From Streptococcus pantholopis (lineage in GTDB: Bacteria > Bacillota > Bacilli > Lactobacillales > Streptococcaceae): a stretch of DNA of 64,000 nucleotides. The stretch spans positions 1,674,001-1,738,000 of the forward strand of contig NZ_CP014699.1 in assembly GCF_001642085.1 (NCBI RefSeq), written 5' to 3'. The notes below the pieces were generated by a model that made no database searches, had not been told where the DNA came from, and saw only the letters and a list, made by a program, of their open reading frames with translations. Position 1 is the first letter of the stretch. Each line of letters starts with the position of its first letter. A program made the translations under genes and the position numbers. Shown here piece by piece: positions 32,177-45,381 of the stretch.

Positions 32177-32863
32177 ATGTTCTCAGCCAAAAAATTAAAA
32201 GAAAGACGGCAGCAGTTCCAGCTGACTCAAGCCTACTTGGCAAAAGAGCTAAGCATCTCCAGACCGTCTTATTGCAATTGGGAGAAGGGTAAAACTAAGC
32301 CTAATCAAAAAAATCTTAAAAAATTATCAGAGCTTCTAGACGTTGCTCCCAGCTATTTTTTATCTGAACATGATATTGTAGCAGTTTATACACAGCTAAA
32401 TCAAAACAATAAGGATAAAGTAATGGATTATTCACAAAATTTACTTGCAAAACAGAATAAAGTAGCAGACTTGGCACAGCCTAAACGCTACCCTTACAAA
32501 GTATTTGAAAAACTATCAGCCGGTTCAGGCTTTGCTTATTTTGGAGATGGCAATTTTGATACTGTTTTTTATGATGAAGAAATTGATCATGATTTTGCTT
32601 CTTGGGTTTTTGGAGATTCCATGGAACCTACCTTTTTAAATGGTGAGGTTGCTCTTATAAAGCAAACCGGCTTTGATTATGATGGTGCTATTTATGCGGT
32701 AGAATGGGATGGCCAAACCTACATCAAAAAAGTGTACCGCGAAGAAGACGGGCTGCGTTTGGTGTCTATTAATAAACGCTATGCAGACAAATTCGCCCCT
32801 TACGATGAAAATCCGCGGATTATCGGCCTAATAGTGGGCAACTTTATGCCCTTGGAGAATTAA
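32177..32863 (+). CDS. HdiR/LexA-like repressor (XRE helix-turn-helix plus S24 peptidase)
   Basis: 228 residues. The N-terminal XRE domain (about 5-60: LKERRQQFQLTQAYLAKELSI) is joined to a C-terminal S24 domain with the catalytic Ser in FGDSMEPTF and the Lys in WDGQTYIKKVY. An Ala-Gly pair in KLSAGSGF (about residue 116) fits a RecA-stimulated self-cleavage site. Streptococci lack LexA, and HdiR of Lactococcus lactis serves a similar DNA-damage role. It is the only plus-strand gene here, convergent with comX. A phage CI origin cannot be excluded, but there are no phage genes around it. Confidence 0.88.
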   Translation: MFSAKKLKERRQQFQLTQAYLAKELSISRPSYCNWEKGKTKPNQKNLKKLSELLDVAPSYFLSEHDIVAVYTQLNQNNKDKVMDYSQNLLAKQNKVADLAQPKRYPYKVFEKLSAGSGFAYFGDGNFDTVFYDEEIDHDFASWVFGDSMEPTFLNGEVALIKQTGFDYDGAIYAVEWDGQTYIKKVYREEDGLRLVSINKRYADKFAPYDENPRIIGLIVGNFMPLEN

Positions 32864-33038
32864 CAATCTGTCATCTTGCTTGATTAATCTTCTGAGACTG
32901 TAAAACGCATTGGAATTAAGCTAACGCTCTCTGATATCTCCTTGAACAGACTTCTGTATCAAGCAAACATTTTTTAAAAGATATATAGCTTGTTCTCCCC
33001 ACTTACTCAAGTGCCTATACCGAGTAGACAGGCTTTCC

Positions 33039-33080
33039 AATAGTCATGCAGCTCGCAGCGGGCCGCATGACTATTTTTTA
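33039..33080. terminator. Bidirectional terminator between the HdiR-like gene and comX
   Basis: AATAGTCATGC (33039-33049) pairs with GCATGACTATT (33065-33075), with a T run on the plus strand. It separates two convergent genes. Confidence 0.85.
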
Positions 33081-33151
33081 TTTTGGATTATTTGCGGGGT
33101 GAAATGACCACTTGCATATTAGAGATTTCACTGCTACTAAAAGTAAGGGGC

Positions 33152-33631
33152 TCACTTAAAATCTTTAAACAAAGGCTGAAGTTTTTTTATCATTTTTCGA
33201 CGTCCTGCAAAACGCTCCCCTTGCAAAAGTTTTTGAAACATCTCGCGCTCCTGCCCCTCTAAATTCTTTTCGATATCTTGAACAAGCTCTCTATAAGCAA
33301 CATAGTCATCTAAAGATAAGGCATTATCACTGATACAGTGACTGAGCTGGCTAATGTCTTCATAAGCCATTTTATTAAATTTTCGCTTGTAGCTTTCTTG
33401 CTGACGAATAACATCTTTTAAATAATTAGAAAATTTAGTCTTAAAGTAGACGTACAAGCGCAATTCATCCTGACACAAGTCAGGATGCGCATCCAAAAGC
33501 CTGAACAAGACAATGCTGCCTTCCTGCAGCCAGTCATTATAGTCCCACAGGTGAATATGATAACTGCGTTTTAACTTTAAAATAATCGGCCTAACTTTTT
33601 TATATAGCTCATCAAACTCTTCTTCTCGCAT
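33152..33631 (-). CDS. comX: Competence sigma factor ComX (SigX)
   Basis: The start is the ATG at 33631, nine bases after AAAGGAG; a TTG three codons earlier is too close to it. 159 residues, the size of streptococcal ComX. The sequence carries the family segments RPIILKLKRSYHIHLWDYNDWLQEG (first 20 of these define the N-terminal region 2) and YVYFKTKFSNYLKDVIRQQE, then a C-terminal DNA-binding region with GERFAGRRKMIKKL. It directs polymerase to late competence genes with CIN boxes. The promoter carries a ComR box. It lies directly downstream of the rRNA operon, as in several streptococci. Confidence 0.93.
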   Translation of the reverse strand: MREEEFDELYKKVRPIILKLKRSYHIHLWDYNDWLQEGSIVLFRLLDAHPDLCQDELRLYVYFKTKFSNYLKDVIRQQESYKRKFNKMAYEDISQLSHCISDNALSLDDYVAYRELVQDIEKNLEGQEREMFQKLLQGERFAGRRKMIKKLQPLFKDFK

Positions 33632-33670
33632 TCCTGACAACTCCTTTAACTAAGATTAATAGCTAGTCTT

Positions 33671-33717
33671 AGTATAAACAGTCAGAAAGAAAAAGAACAT
33701 GACAAAAATGTCATGTT
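33671..33717 (-). promoter_or_regulatory. comX promoter with perfect type-II ComR box
   Basis: 33696-33717 is a 22-bp perfect palindrome of the form AACANGACA-N4-TGTCNTGTT, the ComR box of the mutans/pyogenic/bovis-type ComRS system. A -10 TATACT on the minus strand (33671-33676) follows after 19 bases, with no -35, as expected for a ComR-activated promoter. The comX ATG is about 40 bases beyond. Confidence 0.92.
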
Positions 33718-33724
33718 CTTTTTC
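33689..33724 (-). terminator. Probable rRNA operon terminator overlapping the ComR box
   Basis: The palindrome extends to 16-base perfect arms (33689-33704 and 33709-33724) with a four-base loop and a CTTTTTC end. It starts 8 bases past tRNA-Asn, the last gene of the rRNA operon, and no other hairpin stands between the tRNA and comX. Confidence 0.7.
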
Positions 33725-33732
33725 TAAAGCCA

Positions 33733-33806
33733 CTCCGCCAGTAGGACTCGAACCTACGACATCATGATTAACAGTCATGCGCTACTACCAACTGAGCTAT
33801 GGCGGA
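33733..33806 (-). tRNA. tRNA-Asn (anticodon GTT)
   Basis: 74-nt cloverleaf on the minus strand. The acceptor TCCGCCA pairs with TGGCGGA, the anticodon loop CTGTTAA gives GTT, and the T arm is GTAGGTTCGAGTCCTAC. It lies 5 bases after 5S and is the last gene of the rRNA operon. Confidence 0.96.
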
Positions 33807-33810
33807 ATTT

Positions 33811-33927
33811 AGCTAAGCAACTCCCTTATCTCGCAGGGGGAAACCCCCAACTACTTCCGGCGTACTAGGGCTTAACGACTGTGGTCGGCATGGGTACAGG
33901 TGTATCCCCTAGGCTAGCGTCACTTAA
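33811..33927 (-). rRNA. rrf: 5S ribosomal RNA
   Basis: About 117 nt. The minus strand begins AAGTGACGCTAGCCTAGG and ends GGAGTTGCTTAGCT, with the conserved CCGGAAGTAGTTGGGGG region. It follows 23S after about 70 bases. Confidence 0.93.
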
Positions 33928-33998
33928 CTCGGTCTGAACTAAAAAACTAGTCCATTCAAAATTGAATACCTCCTAAAACCGTCCGCTCCTAACCTCTC

Positions 33999-36899
<2,901 letters not shown>

Positions 36900-37107
36900 T
36901 ATTCTCGTTTCTCGGTTTTTTTCAGCGTTTCGGTTTCTTTTCTTGCCATCTATCATGGTCTAAACCATCATAAATGGGTTGAGGTATTCAATTTTCAATG
37001 GACTAGTCGATAAACCGCACAGCGATTTATCTAGGTGATTCATCTAGGCGCATCTCATGACTAACGGCTTACTCGCGCTAACCCTCATCACTCAATCCCC
37101 TAGATTA

Positions 37108-37180
37108 TGGAGCCTAGCGGGATCGAACCGCTGACCTCCTGCGTGCAAAGCAGGCGCTCTCCCAGCTGAGCTAAGGCCCC
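37108..37180 (-). tRNA. tRNA-Ala (anticodon TGC) in the 16S-23S spacer
   Basis: 73-nt cloverleaf. The acceptor GGGGCCT pairs with AGGCTCC (one G-T pair), the anticodon loop TTTGCAC gives TGC, and the T arm is CAGCGGTTCGATCCCGCTA. It is the usual spacer tRNA of streptococcal rRNA operons. Confidence 0.96.
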
Positions 37181-37224
37181 CTTGACCTCTCAAAACTAAA
37201 TAAGACCGCAACGTGCATCCATTT

Positions 37225-38788
<1,564 letters not shown>

Positions 38789-38918
38789 TTTGAACGTTAC
38801 TCGTTCTTTGTCTGTCGCTGACAGTTTTTTATTTTGACAGGTTAATTCCTTAACCCGCACGTCTTGGTCTTATTCAGTTCTCAAAGGTCAACGCTGCCAC
38901 TTTTCAGACAACTCCTTT

Positions 38919-38947
38919 ATTCTAGCAAATCAGAACAAAGCTGTCAA
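38919..38947 (-). promoter_or_regulatory. rRNA operon promoter P2
   Basis: TTGACA (38942-38947) and TAGAAT (38919-38924) are 17 bases apart on the minus strand, about 130 bases before 16S. Confidence 0.85.
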
Positions 38948-39011
38948 GGACTTTTTTCCCCTTTTTCCTCAACCTTAAACTCTGCCCTGAGCTCTCTCTG
39001 ACAGCTCAATT

Positions 39012-39041
39012 AGTATAGCATCTCTTACAAGCTGTTGTCAA
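39012..39041 (-). promoter_or_regulatory. rRNA operon promoter P1
   Basis: TTGACA (39036-39041) and TATACT (39012-39017) are 18 bases apart, about 95 bases upstream of P2. A tandem pair is typical of rRNA operons. Confidence 0.82.
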
Positions 39042-39376
39042 GGGGGGAAGCCACTTTTTTTCGATTGCTGTCACGTTTTTTTCTATACAACACAGGGTAT
39101 TGGACGCACAGGGCCGTTGAAATCTCCATTTTCGAAAATATGTGTCCCATTTTTCCGGGCGACCATCGACAGTAAACCCTGCTGGTCATAAAAGTGTAAA
39201 GCAGATGAGTGGCTCATTTAATTTCAGCAACTTCTTTTATTGTATAAGACATAAACAATTCACAATATTAGCATTTAAAATATAGTTTAAGTCATACTGA
39301 CTCCTATTTCAACCCGAAACACCTTAGCCTGATGAGGACATGGCCGACAAGAATATTAGATTGTCAATTAACAATC
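39042..39376. other. Intergenic region upstream of the rRNA operon
   Basis: Between P1 and the rpsI terminator. It is AT-rich, with no open frame, no RNA motif and no direct repeat of the rpsI end that would mark an attachment site. Confidence 0.35.
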
Positions 39377-39412
39377 AAAAAACACTCTCTGGTGTGAACC
39401 ATGGAGTGTTTT
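39377..39412 (-). terminator. Terminator of rplM-rpsI
   Basis: AACACTC (39381-39387) pairs with GAGTGTT (39404-39410), with an inner TGGT/ACCA stem and a T run on the minus strand. Confidence 0.82.
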
Positions 39413-39436
39413 GAAATGTCGATATATCGCTGATAA

Positions 39437-39829
39437 TTAACGTTTTGAGAATTGTGATGCTTTACGCGCTTTCTTAAGACCTGGTTTTTTCCGTTCAACC
39501 ATACGGGCGTCACGGGTAAGGAGGCCTGCGCGTTTAAGTGAATCACGGAAGTCAGGGTCAACTTGAAGAAGCGCACGGGCAATACCGTGGCGAATGGCTC
39601 CAGATTGTCCTGCATAACCACCGCCTACAACGTTGACAAAAACGTCATAAGAACCTGCTGTTGACGTTACAGCAAACGGCTGATTAATAATGAGGCGCAA
39701 ATCAGAACGAGGGATATAATCTTCAACATCCTTTTTATTTACTGTAATTTTACCAGTTCCTGGGACTAAACGAACGCGAGCCACTGCATTTTTACGGCGT
39801 CCAGTACCTGTATATTGTGCTTGTGCCAT
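39437..39829 (-). CDS. rpsI: 30S ribosomal protein S9
   Basis: 130 residues, full length. N-terminal [15 protein letters not shown], the [20 protein letters not shown] core, and the universal C-terminal tail ending SQFSKR that reaches the P-site tRNA. It lies 21 bases after rplM. Confidence 0.97.
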   Translation of the reverse strand: MAQAQYTGTGRRKNAVARVRLVPGTGKITVNKKDVEDYIPRSDLRLIINQPFAVTSTAGSYDVFVNVVGGGYAGQSGAIRHGIARALLQVDPDFRDSLKRAGLLTRDARMVERKKPGLKKARKASQFSKR

Positions 39830-39850
39830 TTATTGATGCTCCTTTCTCTC

Positions 39851-40297
39851 TTAGATAAGTCCTGTAATATCGAGCACTTCTGGCTGTTGAGCAGCATGGG
39901 TGTGCTCTGGGCCGACAAATACTTTCAGCTTCATGCCTTGTGCACGGCCAAGAGTATTGTGCGGAAGCATACCCTTAACTGATTTTTCAATCAAGCGCAC
40001 AGCATTTTTGGAGCGCAATTCTCCTGCAGATATTTGTTTTAGACCGCCAGGATACATTGAGTGCGTATAATAAATTTTGTCGCTTGCTTTTTTGCCAGTC
40101 AATTTTACTTTTTCAGCATTGATAACAATAACAAAATCACCGGTATCAGTGTGAGGGGTATAAGTAGGCTTATTTTTTCCTCGAAGAACACTGGCAACAA
40201 CAGCTGACAGACGTCCAAGCGGCACATCGGTCGCATCAACAAGGTACCATTTGCGTTCAACTTCACCTGGCTTAGCCATGTATGTTGTTTTATTCAT
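39851..40297 (-). CDS. rplM: 50S ribosomal protein L13
   Basis: I use the ATG at 40297 ([20 protein letters not shown]), as in the family; the longer frame reads into the leader. 148 residues, with the conserved [21 protein letters not shown] and [11 protein letters not shown]. It forms the rplM-rpsI operon under its own promoter, with a structured leader that may mediate feedback. Confidence 0.97.
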   Translation of the reverse strand: MNKTTYMAKPGEVERKWYLVDATDVPLGRLSAVVASVLRGKNKPTYTPHTDTGDFVIVINAEKVKLTGKKASDKIYYTHSMYPGGLKQISAGELRSKNAVRLIEKSVKGMLPHNTLGRAQGMKLKVFVGPEHTHAAQQPEVLDITGLI

Positions 40298-40398
40298 GAT
40301 TTCTCCTATACAAATCTTTATGTTTACTAGCAGTGGATGTTCCGGTCCACAAGGTATTTGAAGGGTTCCGGGGCCTTTCAAATGGGGTAAACAATACC
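40298..40398 (-). promoter_or_regulatory. Probable L13-leader RNA
   Basis: The 5' leader of rplM folds with CCCATTTGAAAGGCCCC facing GGAACCCTTCAAATACC, followed by GTGGACCGGAACATCCAC. It is in the position and of about the size of the L13 leader of Firmicutes. The match is by eye, not by a covariance model. Confidence 0.5.
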
Positions 40399-40405
40399 AT
40401 TCATA

Positions 40406-40435
40406 ATCATACCAAAAAACTAAGACCAAAGTCAA
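40406..40435 (-). promoter_or_regulatory. rplM-rpsI promoter
   Basis: TTGACT (40430-40435) and TATGAT (40406-40411), 18 bases apart on the minus strand. Confidence 0.75.
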
Positions 40436-40890
40436 GACTTTTTTCCTATATTTTCAAAGTGTCTCTACTATAATTAGTGGCGTTTGCTAATTAACAAAAT
40501 CGTGTCTGCTTCCGAATTTGCAATGGTTCTTAATCATTCAGCTATCTCAAGGACGTTTTTCCTTTCAGACTAAAATATAATGTTTTCTTGGGATGCTGTT
40601 CTTTTTTATACTATAAATAACATTGGCGGCGCTCTTAATAATAAAAAAAGATAGCTGTCAAGTGCGACAGCGACAAAAGTGAGTAAGCTAACTCCGGTAA
40701 AAGTACTTTTTGACATCACCGCTTAGTACTATGCCAATATGCCAAACAGACACGTTTAAGCTGATTAGCCGCTTTTTAAGCTTTTCAGAACTATACTTGC
40801 CCATTCAGCTTTTTTCTTCTCAACTATTTGCCTATAACAAGTTAAGAGCCCGAGACTGTCGTCCCAGACTCTATGTTTTTTCAGCAAGTC
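40436..40890. other. AT-rich intergenic region, nothing recognised
   Basis: 455 bases between hsp20 and rplM. A GCCCGAGACTGTCGTCCCAGACTC segment (40846 onward, first 20 quoted in part) resembles the GCTGGGAC repeat. A plus-strand frame at 40710-40913 has no Shine-Dalgarno and no familiar content. Confidence 0.35.
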
Positions 40891-41334
40891 TTAATCGATT
40901 GAAATACGATTAGGATTATCGAGCTTTTCAGTAGGTTCTTTCTTAGGAATCGTGAGGGTAAGTACCCCATCCTCAAACTTCCCGTGGACATCATCTGCTG
41001 TCACATTATCACCTACATAAAAGCTCCTTGACATTGTGCCGTAATAGCGTTCTTGACGGATAATGTTATCTTCCTTATCCTTTTCTTCCCGATCATGACT
41101 TTTTGAGGCTGTGATGTTTAGATAGCCATTCTGGAGTTCAATGGTTATATTTTCCTTTTTAACCCCCGGTAAGTCAATTTCCACATCATAATGGTCTTTT
41201 TTATCTTTGACATCCATCAACATTTCACGACCGGCATTTTTGCTGATATTACGCCGGATATTCGTAAATTCCTTTGATACATCGTCAAACCAGTTATCTA
41301 ATAGGCCATCTGAAAATAATTTAGGTGTCAGCAT
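40891..41334 (-). CDS. Small heat-shock protein (Hsp20/alpha-crystallin)
   Basis: I use the ATG at 41334, seven bases after GGAGGT. 147 residues. The alpha-crystallin domain (about 35-140) includes YDVEIDLPGVKKENITIELQ, an RSFYVGDNVTADDVHGKFEDG segment and the GVLTLTIPKK motif near the C-terminus. The terminal anchoring motif is not the classical IxI (RISID). It is an ATP-independent holdase. It has its own consensus-like promoter. Hsp20 is not universal in streptococci, so it may have been acquired, but base composition gives no sign of it. Confidence 0.92.
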   Translation of the reverse strand: MLTPKLFSDGLLDNWFDDVSKEFTNIRRNISKNAGREMLMDVKDKKDHYDVEIDLPGVKKENITIELQNGYLNITASKSHDREEKDKEDNIIRQERYYGTMSRSFYVGDNVTADDVHGKFEDGVLTLTIPKKEPTEKLDNPNRISID

Positions 41335-41397
41335 TTTACTTACCTCCTTCACCTATTATTCCTCTCTTTTTTAAGAGATGGTTACCCCTACAAGCTA

Positions 41398-41426
41398 ATT
41401 ATACTGCTCAGACTTCCTATTTTCAA
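41398..41426 (-). promoter_or_regulatory. hsp20 promoter
   Basis: TTGAAA (41421-41426) and TATAAT (41398-41403), 17 bases apart on the minus strand. A TCTCTT/AAGAGA dyad lies in the leader. No CIRCE or CtsR box is seen. Confidence 0.75.
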
Positions 41427-41557
41427 GCATTTAGCAGGCCTTACTGCTATTTTAATTTACAATCTGCAGGAGCCGATAAGATTATACCGAAAGACCTAAC
41501 CAACTATGTTTATTATTGTTATAACAGTTTAAGATAAGAAGTGTAAATGCTGGCAAT

Positions 41558-41588
41558 AAAAGCAGCAAAACTCATTTGCTGCTTTTTT
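41558..41588. terminator. Terminator between degV and hsp20
   Basis: Twelve-base perfect arms AAAAGCAGCAAA/TTTGCTGCTTTT with a five-base loop. It is T-rich on both strands, about 180 bases past degV. Confidence 0.78.
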
Positions 41589-41766
41589 GCGTATTTCATT
41601 TAGAAAGGGGCATCAGCGATTTCTGCTACAACGTCCTTTCTTTGTCCAACAAAGGGGTTAAACCGCCAGCATTGCTGTTAGAGTGAAAGAAATAGTTGAC
41701 TCCAGTCTCTTTACTTCCGTCTATCTTTGATAGATAATCAGAAGCTTCAGTCAGCCGGGCTTTTAT

Positions 41767-42627
41767 TCATCTTGCATTTTTAGCAATTGTAAATACGGCT
41801 AAGGTATTCGGGCCAACATGTGTTGAAATCACCGGACCCAAGGGCAGAATGATGACTTGCTTGATATCTTCATATTCCAGAAGCTGTTCTTTTAAGCTTT
41901 GAGCGGCTTTATCATCATTTGCATAGGCCACTACTGCTGTATCATGACCGAGATCCGCCGTTGCCTGTTTGATCATTTCTCTCATACCTTTTTTGCGGCC
42001 GCGCAGTTTTGCCAAAGGCACGAGACGGCCGCTGGCATCCAGCCACAGCAAAGGTTTAATGTTAGCTAAACTTCCGACAAGTGCGGAGGTTTTAGACAGA
42101 CGGCCTCCGCGCATCAGGTGATAGAGATTGTCCACCAAGAAGAAGGTCCGCAGCCGAGGAGCCACATCAGCAATTAAGGCTTTGATGTCTTGAAGAGACT
42201 GCCCCTCTGCTCTGGCTTTGGCCGCCAGCATGACCAAGTAGCCTTCTCCGCCGGCTGCTGCTAAAGTATCAACAATGTCAATAACAGCCTCCGGATATTC
42301 TTCCCGAACAATGTCACGCGCTATCAGAGATGATTGATACGTACCAGACAGAACGGATGAAAAAGCGATATAAAGAACATCTTCTCCGTTTTCAGCTGCC
42401 TGCCGAAAAACCGTCTCAAACTGTCCGGCATTGACTTGGCTTGTCGTCGGCTTTCCGCCGGCTGCCATTTTTTCTAATAAAAACTCACTTGTCAGCCGAT
42501 CAGGTCCGACCGTCTCATAAGTAACATTATCCAGCTGGACAGTCAACCCCATTATCTGAACATCATTTTTCAAAGCCCAGCTTTCCAGCAAATCAGCAGT
42601 GGAATCCGTTATGATTTTTAATCCCAT
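41767..42627 (-). CDS. DegV-family fatty-acid-binding protein
   Basis: I prefer the ATG at 42627, giving the family N-terminus MGLKIITDSTADL; a TTG five codons upstream is possible. 286 residues, with the TTSQVNAG loop, the SVLSGTYQSS segment that binds the acyl phosphate or carboxyl group, and a C-terminal domain ending ISTHVGPNTLAVF. Such proteins (FakB) present bound fatty acid to FakA, encoded at 5.6-7.3 kb. It is a single-gene unit. Which fatty acid it prefers cannot be told. Confidence 0.92.
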   Translation of the reverse strand: MGLKIITDSTADLLESWALKNDVQIMGLTVQLDNVTYETVGPDRLTSEFLLEKMAAGGKPTTSQVNAGQFETVFRQAAENGEDVLYIAFSSVLSGTYQSSLIARDIVREEYPEAVIDIVDTLAAAGGEGYLVMLAAKARAEGQSLQDIKALIADVAPRLRTFFLVDNLYHLMRGGRLSKTSALVGSLANIKPLLWLDASGRLVPLAKLRGRKKGMREMIKQATADLGHDTAVVAYANDDKAAQSLKEQLLEYEDIKQVIILPLGPVISTHVGPNTLAVFTIAKNAR

Positions 42628-42723
42628 ATTAGTCTCTTTCAACTTACCTTTCTTATCAAATCATTTTTGGCTGTCTATTTATTTAGCAGATATTATGACC
42701 ATAAAGCATTCTTGTTATTTCAG

Positions 42724-43473
42724 CTATGTCAAGCGCTGTCTCACAACCTCATACATTAAAATTGCTGCCGCGACACTGGCATTGAGGCTCTGCACATGAC
42801 CATTCATTGGAATAGTCACCATTTCATCCACCTGTTTTTTAACATTGGGAGAGATGCCTTTTCCTTCACTGCCAATAACCAATGCCAGTTTCCCCGATGT
42901 GTTCCACTTATAAAACGGGGTTCCTGTCATATCCGTCCCAAAAATCCAAAACCCCTGTTCTTTGAGCGTAGCAAGAGTTTGGCTGATGTTCGTCACACGG
43001 GCAATGGGGACATATTCTGCTGCACCTGTTGCTGTCTTTGCTACTGTTGAGGTGACCCCGACTGCACGGTGTTTAGGGATAATAATCCCAGATACACCAG
43101 CTGCATCAGCTGTTCGCAAAATGGAACCAAGATTATGAGGGTCTGTTAAACCGTCTAAAACAAGTATAAGAGGGTTATCATCCCGCATCGCATTCTTAAG
43201 TAAGCTCTTTAGTTCTGTGTAAGCAAATTCAGTTACCTGCAGGACAAACCCCTGATGGACAGACTGACCGCTCATTTCAGATAAGGCTGTCTTAGGCAGA
43301 AAAGAAACAGGAACATTTTTTTTATCTGCTAAATTTTGGATTTTATCTCGGTTTCTTCCCCGTAAATCATTCTGAATATAGAGCTTTCGGCCACTGTCAG
43401 CCTGCAGGCTTTCGATGACCGTATGAACCCCGTAAACAATAGAGGAAGGGCTTTTAGATTGTTTGTTTTTCAT
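42724..43473 (-). CDS. rlmB: 23S rRNA G2251 2'-O-methyltransferase-like (SpoU)
   Basis: I use the ATG at 43473 (MKNKQSKSP); the longer frame has no support. 249 residues. An N-terminal L30e-like substrate-binding domain (about 10-90) precedes the SpoU knot domain with LDGLTDPHNLGSILRTADAAG, ALVIGSEGKGIS and the C-terminal SLNASVAAAILMYE. The Shine-Dalgarno is weak, and a TATAAT lies only about ten bases before the ATG. It is the last gene of the cysS-mrnC-rlmB group. Confidence 0.92.
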   Translation of the reverse strand: MKNKQSKSPSSIVYGVHTVIESLQADSGRKLYIQNDLRGRNRDKIQNLADKKNVPVSFLPKTALSEMSGQSVHQGFVLQVTEFAYTELKSLLKNAMRDDNPLILVLDGLTDPHNLGSILRTADAAGVSGIIIPKHRAVGVTSTVAKTATGAAEYVPIARVTNISQTLATLKEQGFWIFGTDMTGTPFYKWNTSGKLALVIGSEGKGISPNVKKQVDEMVTIPMNGHVQSLNASVAAAILMYEVVRQRLT

Positions 43474-43637
43474 ATAAGAAATTATAGCAAGTCCCTCTGG
43501 TATTTTCAACTGCCGCCTGAGGGATTGCACCGCATCTTTGAAGCTAGTCTGAGTGAATTGTCTTCTGCTGTGAAACTAACGGTTTAGATACTGTTTTTTT
43601 CTGTCCTTACAGATAGATGGCATGGCAGCTGCCAAAA

Positions 43638-44039
43638 TCAGGGCTTACTTTCTACAGCAGCTATGCACCAAGCAATCAGCTCTTCCAAACGGCTGTGCTG
43701 TTCAGTCATGTGCAGATAGCCCATAACAGCCTCAAATCCTGTAGACATATGATAAGTAATAATGTCTGTATTTTTAGCTTTTGTGTAACTTTTAGCGTTG
43801 CGGCCGCGCCGGTAAATAGCCTCTTCTTTATCTGTCAGCCGGCCTTCTTCCAAGAGTTTGCTGACCAGCATCGCCTGTGCTTTGGCTGATACATAGTGAG
43901 TGGCCAGACGGTGGAGCTGGCTGGCTTTGGTCAGTCCCTGAAAAATCAAATGACGGCGGATGTACATCGAATAAACCGCATCACCTTCAAAAGCCAGAGC
44001 AATCCCATTGATAAGCTCAGCATCAAAATGCTCAGTCAC
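43638..44039 (-). CDS. mrnC: Mini-ribonuclease III
   Basis: 133 residues, a single RNase III catalytic domain without the double-stranded RNA-binding domain. The N-terminal INGIALAFEGDAVYSMYIRR contains the catalytic acidic pair and is the family signature. It trims the ends of 23S rRNA precursor. It overlaps the cysS stop by eight bases, the common Firmicute arrangement. Confidence 0.94.
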   Translation of the reverse strand: MTEHFDAELINGIALAFEGDAVYSMYIRRHLIFQGLTKASQLHRLATHYVSAKAQAMLVSKLLEEGRLTDKEEAIYRRGRNAKSYTKAKNTDIITYHMSTGFEAVMGYLHMTEQHSRLEELIAWCIAAVESKP

Positions 44040-45381
44040 GGCTCCACCTCACTCCATCTTTCGTATCAAGGAGCTTAATGCCTTGTGCTGCCAAGCGGTC
44101 ACGAATAGCATCTGCTGTCGCAAAATCACGGTTAGCACGGGCCTGCTGGCGTTTTTCAATTAACTGTTCAATCTCACTGTCAAGTACTTCTTCCTCAAAA
44201 ACAATACCAAAGACAGCCAGCATTTTCGCAAAAGTCTCTTTGACAGTTTGGTCATAATGGCCTGAATTAATCCACTTAGCCAAATCAAAAAGGACAGTTA
44301 TCCCGTTTGCTGCATTGAAATCATCATCCATAGCAGCTTTAAAATCAGCAGTAAAACGTTCAATTTCTTCCGTATCAACTTCTTTTGTCAAGGGCTGCTG
44401 ATAGGTGTTTTTAAGATATTTCAGATTGACAGCCGCATCGTGGACCGCTTTTTCTGTAAAGTTAACCGGTCTGCGATAGTGCTGTGTAGCCAAGAAGAAG
44501 CGCAAAACCTGACCATCAACAGTCTTTAGCATCTCATGGACGGTTACGAAATTGCCGAGAGACTTAGACATTTTTTCATTGTCAACATTGACAAATCCGT
44601 TATGCATCCAGTAATTAGCAAAAGTCTGGCCCGTTTTGGCTTCTGACTGGGCGATTTCATTGGTGTGATGAGGAAACTCTAAGTCAGTACCGCCACCATG
44701 GATATCGATGGTGTCCCCTAAAATAGTTGTAGCCATAACGGAGCATTCAATGTGCCAGCCGGGACGTCCTGCTCCCCAAGGACTCTGCCAAAAGACTTCT
44801 CCCGGTTTAGCCGCCTTCCAAAGCGCAAAATCAAGCGGATTTTCCTTGTCATCGCCTTCACCTTCTACTCGGCCGCTGGCTCCGACCTCAAGGTCTGCCA
44901 GTGTTTTATTGGCTAATTTAGCATAATTTTCAGACCTTGCCACACGAAAGTAAACATCGCCATTTGTCTCATAGGCATAGCCTTTAGCCACTAAAACCTC
45001 TACAAAATCAATAATTTGATCCATGTAGTCAATAACACGCGGATGCTTTGTCGCAGGCTTGACCCCGAGACGCTTAACATCATCCATAAAAGCAGCAATA
45101 AATTTGTCGGAAAATGCTTTGGTATCCATACCGGCCTCAGCTGCCCCTTTGATAATTTTATCATCCACATCAGTAAAATTAGAGATATAATTAACCGTAT
45201 AGCCGCGGTATTCAAAATAACGGCGAATGGTGTCAAAGGCAACAACACTGCGGGCATTACCGATATGGATATAATTGTATACAGTCGGTCCGCAGACATA
45301 CATATTGACGGTTTTATCAGTAATTGGTATAAAATCACGCAGACTGCGGGTCATTGTGTCATAAATCTTAATCATAGGCAC
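44032..45381 (-). CDS. cysS: Cysteinyl-tRNA synthetase
   Basis: 449 residues, full length class I synthetase. The HIGH motif is YNYIHIGNARS (about residues 35-45) and KMSKS is NEKMSKSLGNF (about 268-278). Zinc ligands include the CGPTVYN Cys and the HIECSVM Cys. It follows a small-membrane-protein gene and precedes mrnC, coupled by an eight-base overlap. In the same gene block cysE makes the serine ester needed for cysteine. Confidence 0.97.
   Translation of the reverse strand: MPMIKIYDTMTRSLRDFIPITDKTVNMYVCGPTVYNYIHIGNARSVVAFDTIRRYFEYRGYTVNYISNFTDVDDKIIKGAAEAGMDTKAFSDKFIAAFMDDVKRLGVKPATKHPRVIDYMDQIIDFVEVLVAKGYAYETNGDVYFRVARSENYAKLANKTLADLEVGASGRVEGEGDDKENPLDFALWKAAKPGEVFWQSPWGAGRPGWHIECSVMATTILGDTIDIHGGGTDLEFPHHTNEIAQSEAKTGQTFANYWMHNGFVNVDNEKMSKSLGNFVTVHEMLKTVDGQVLRFFLATQHYRRPVNFTEKAVHDAAVNLKYLKNTYQQPLTKEVDTEEIERFTADFKAAMDDDFNAANGITVLFDLAKWINSGHYDQTVKETFAKMLAVFGIVFEEEVLDSEIEQLIEKRQQARANRDFATADAIRDRLAAQGIKLLDTKDGVRWSRD

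Noticed and set aside
32177..32863. Prophage CI repressor as evidence for a prophage
   Set aside because: No phage structural, integrase or lysis genes in the neighbourhood; HdiR-like assignment is simpler.
39042..39436. Integration site or mobile element remnant at rpsI
   Set aside because: rpsI ends are used by some integrative elements, but no direct repeat of the rpsI end and no integrase are present.
40710..40913. 67-codon plus-strand frame upstream of hsp20
   Set aside because: No start signal and runs into the hsp20 end; no recognisable protein.
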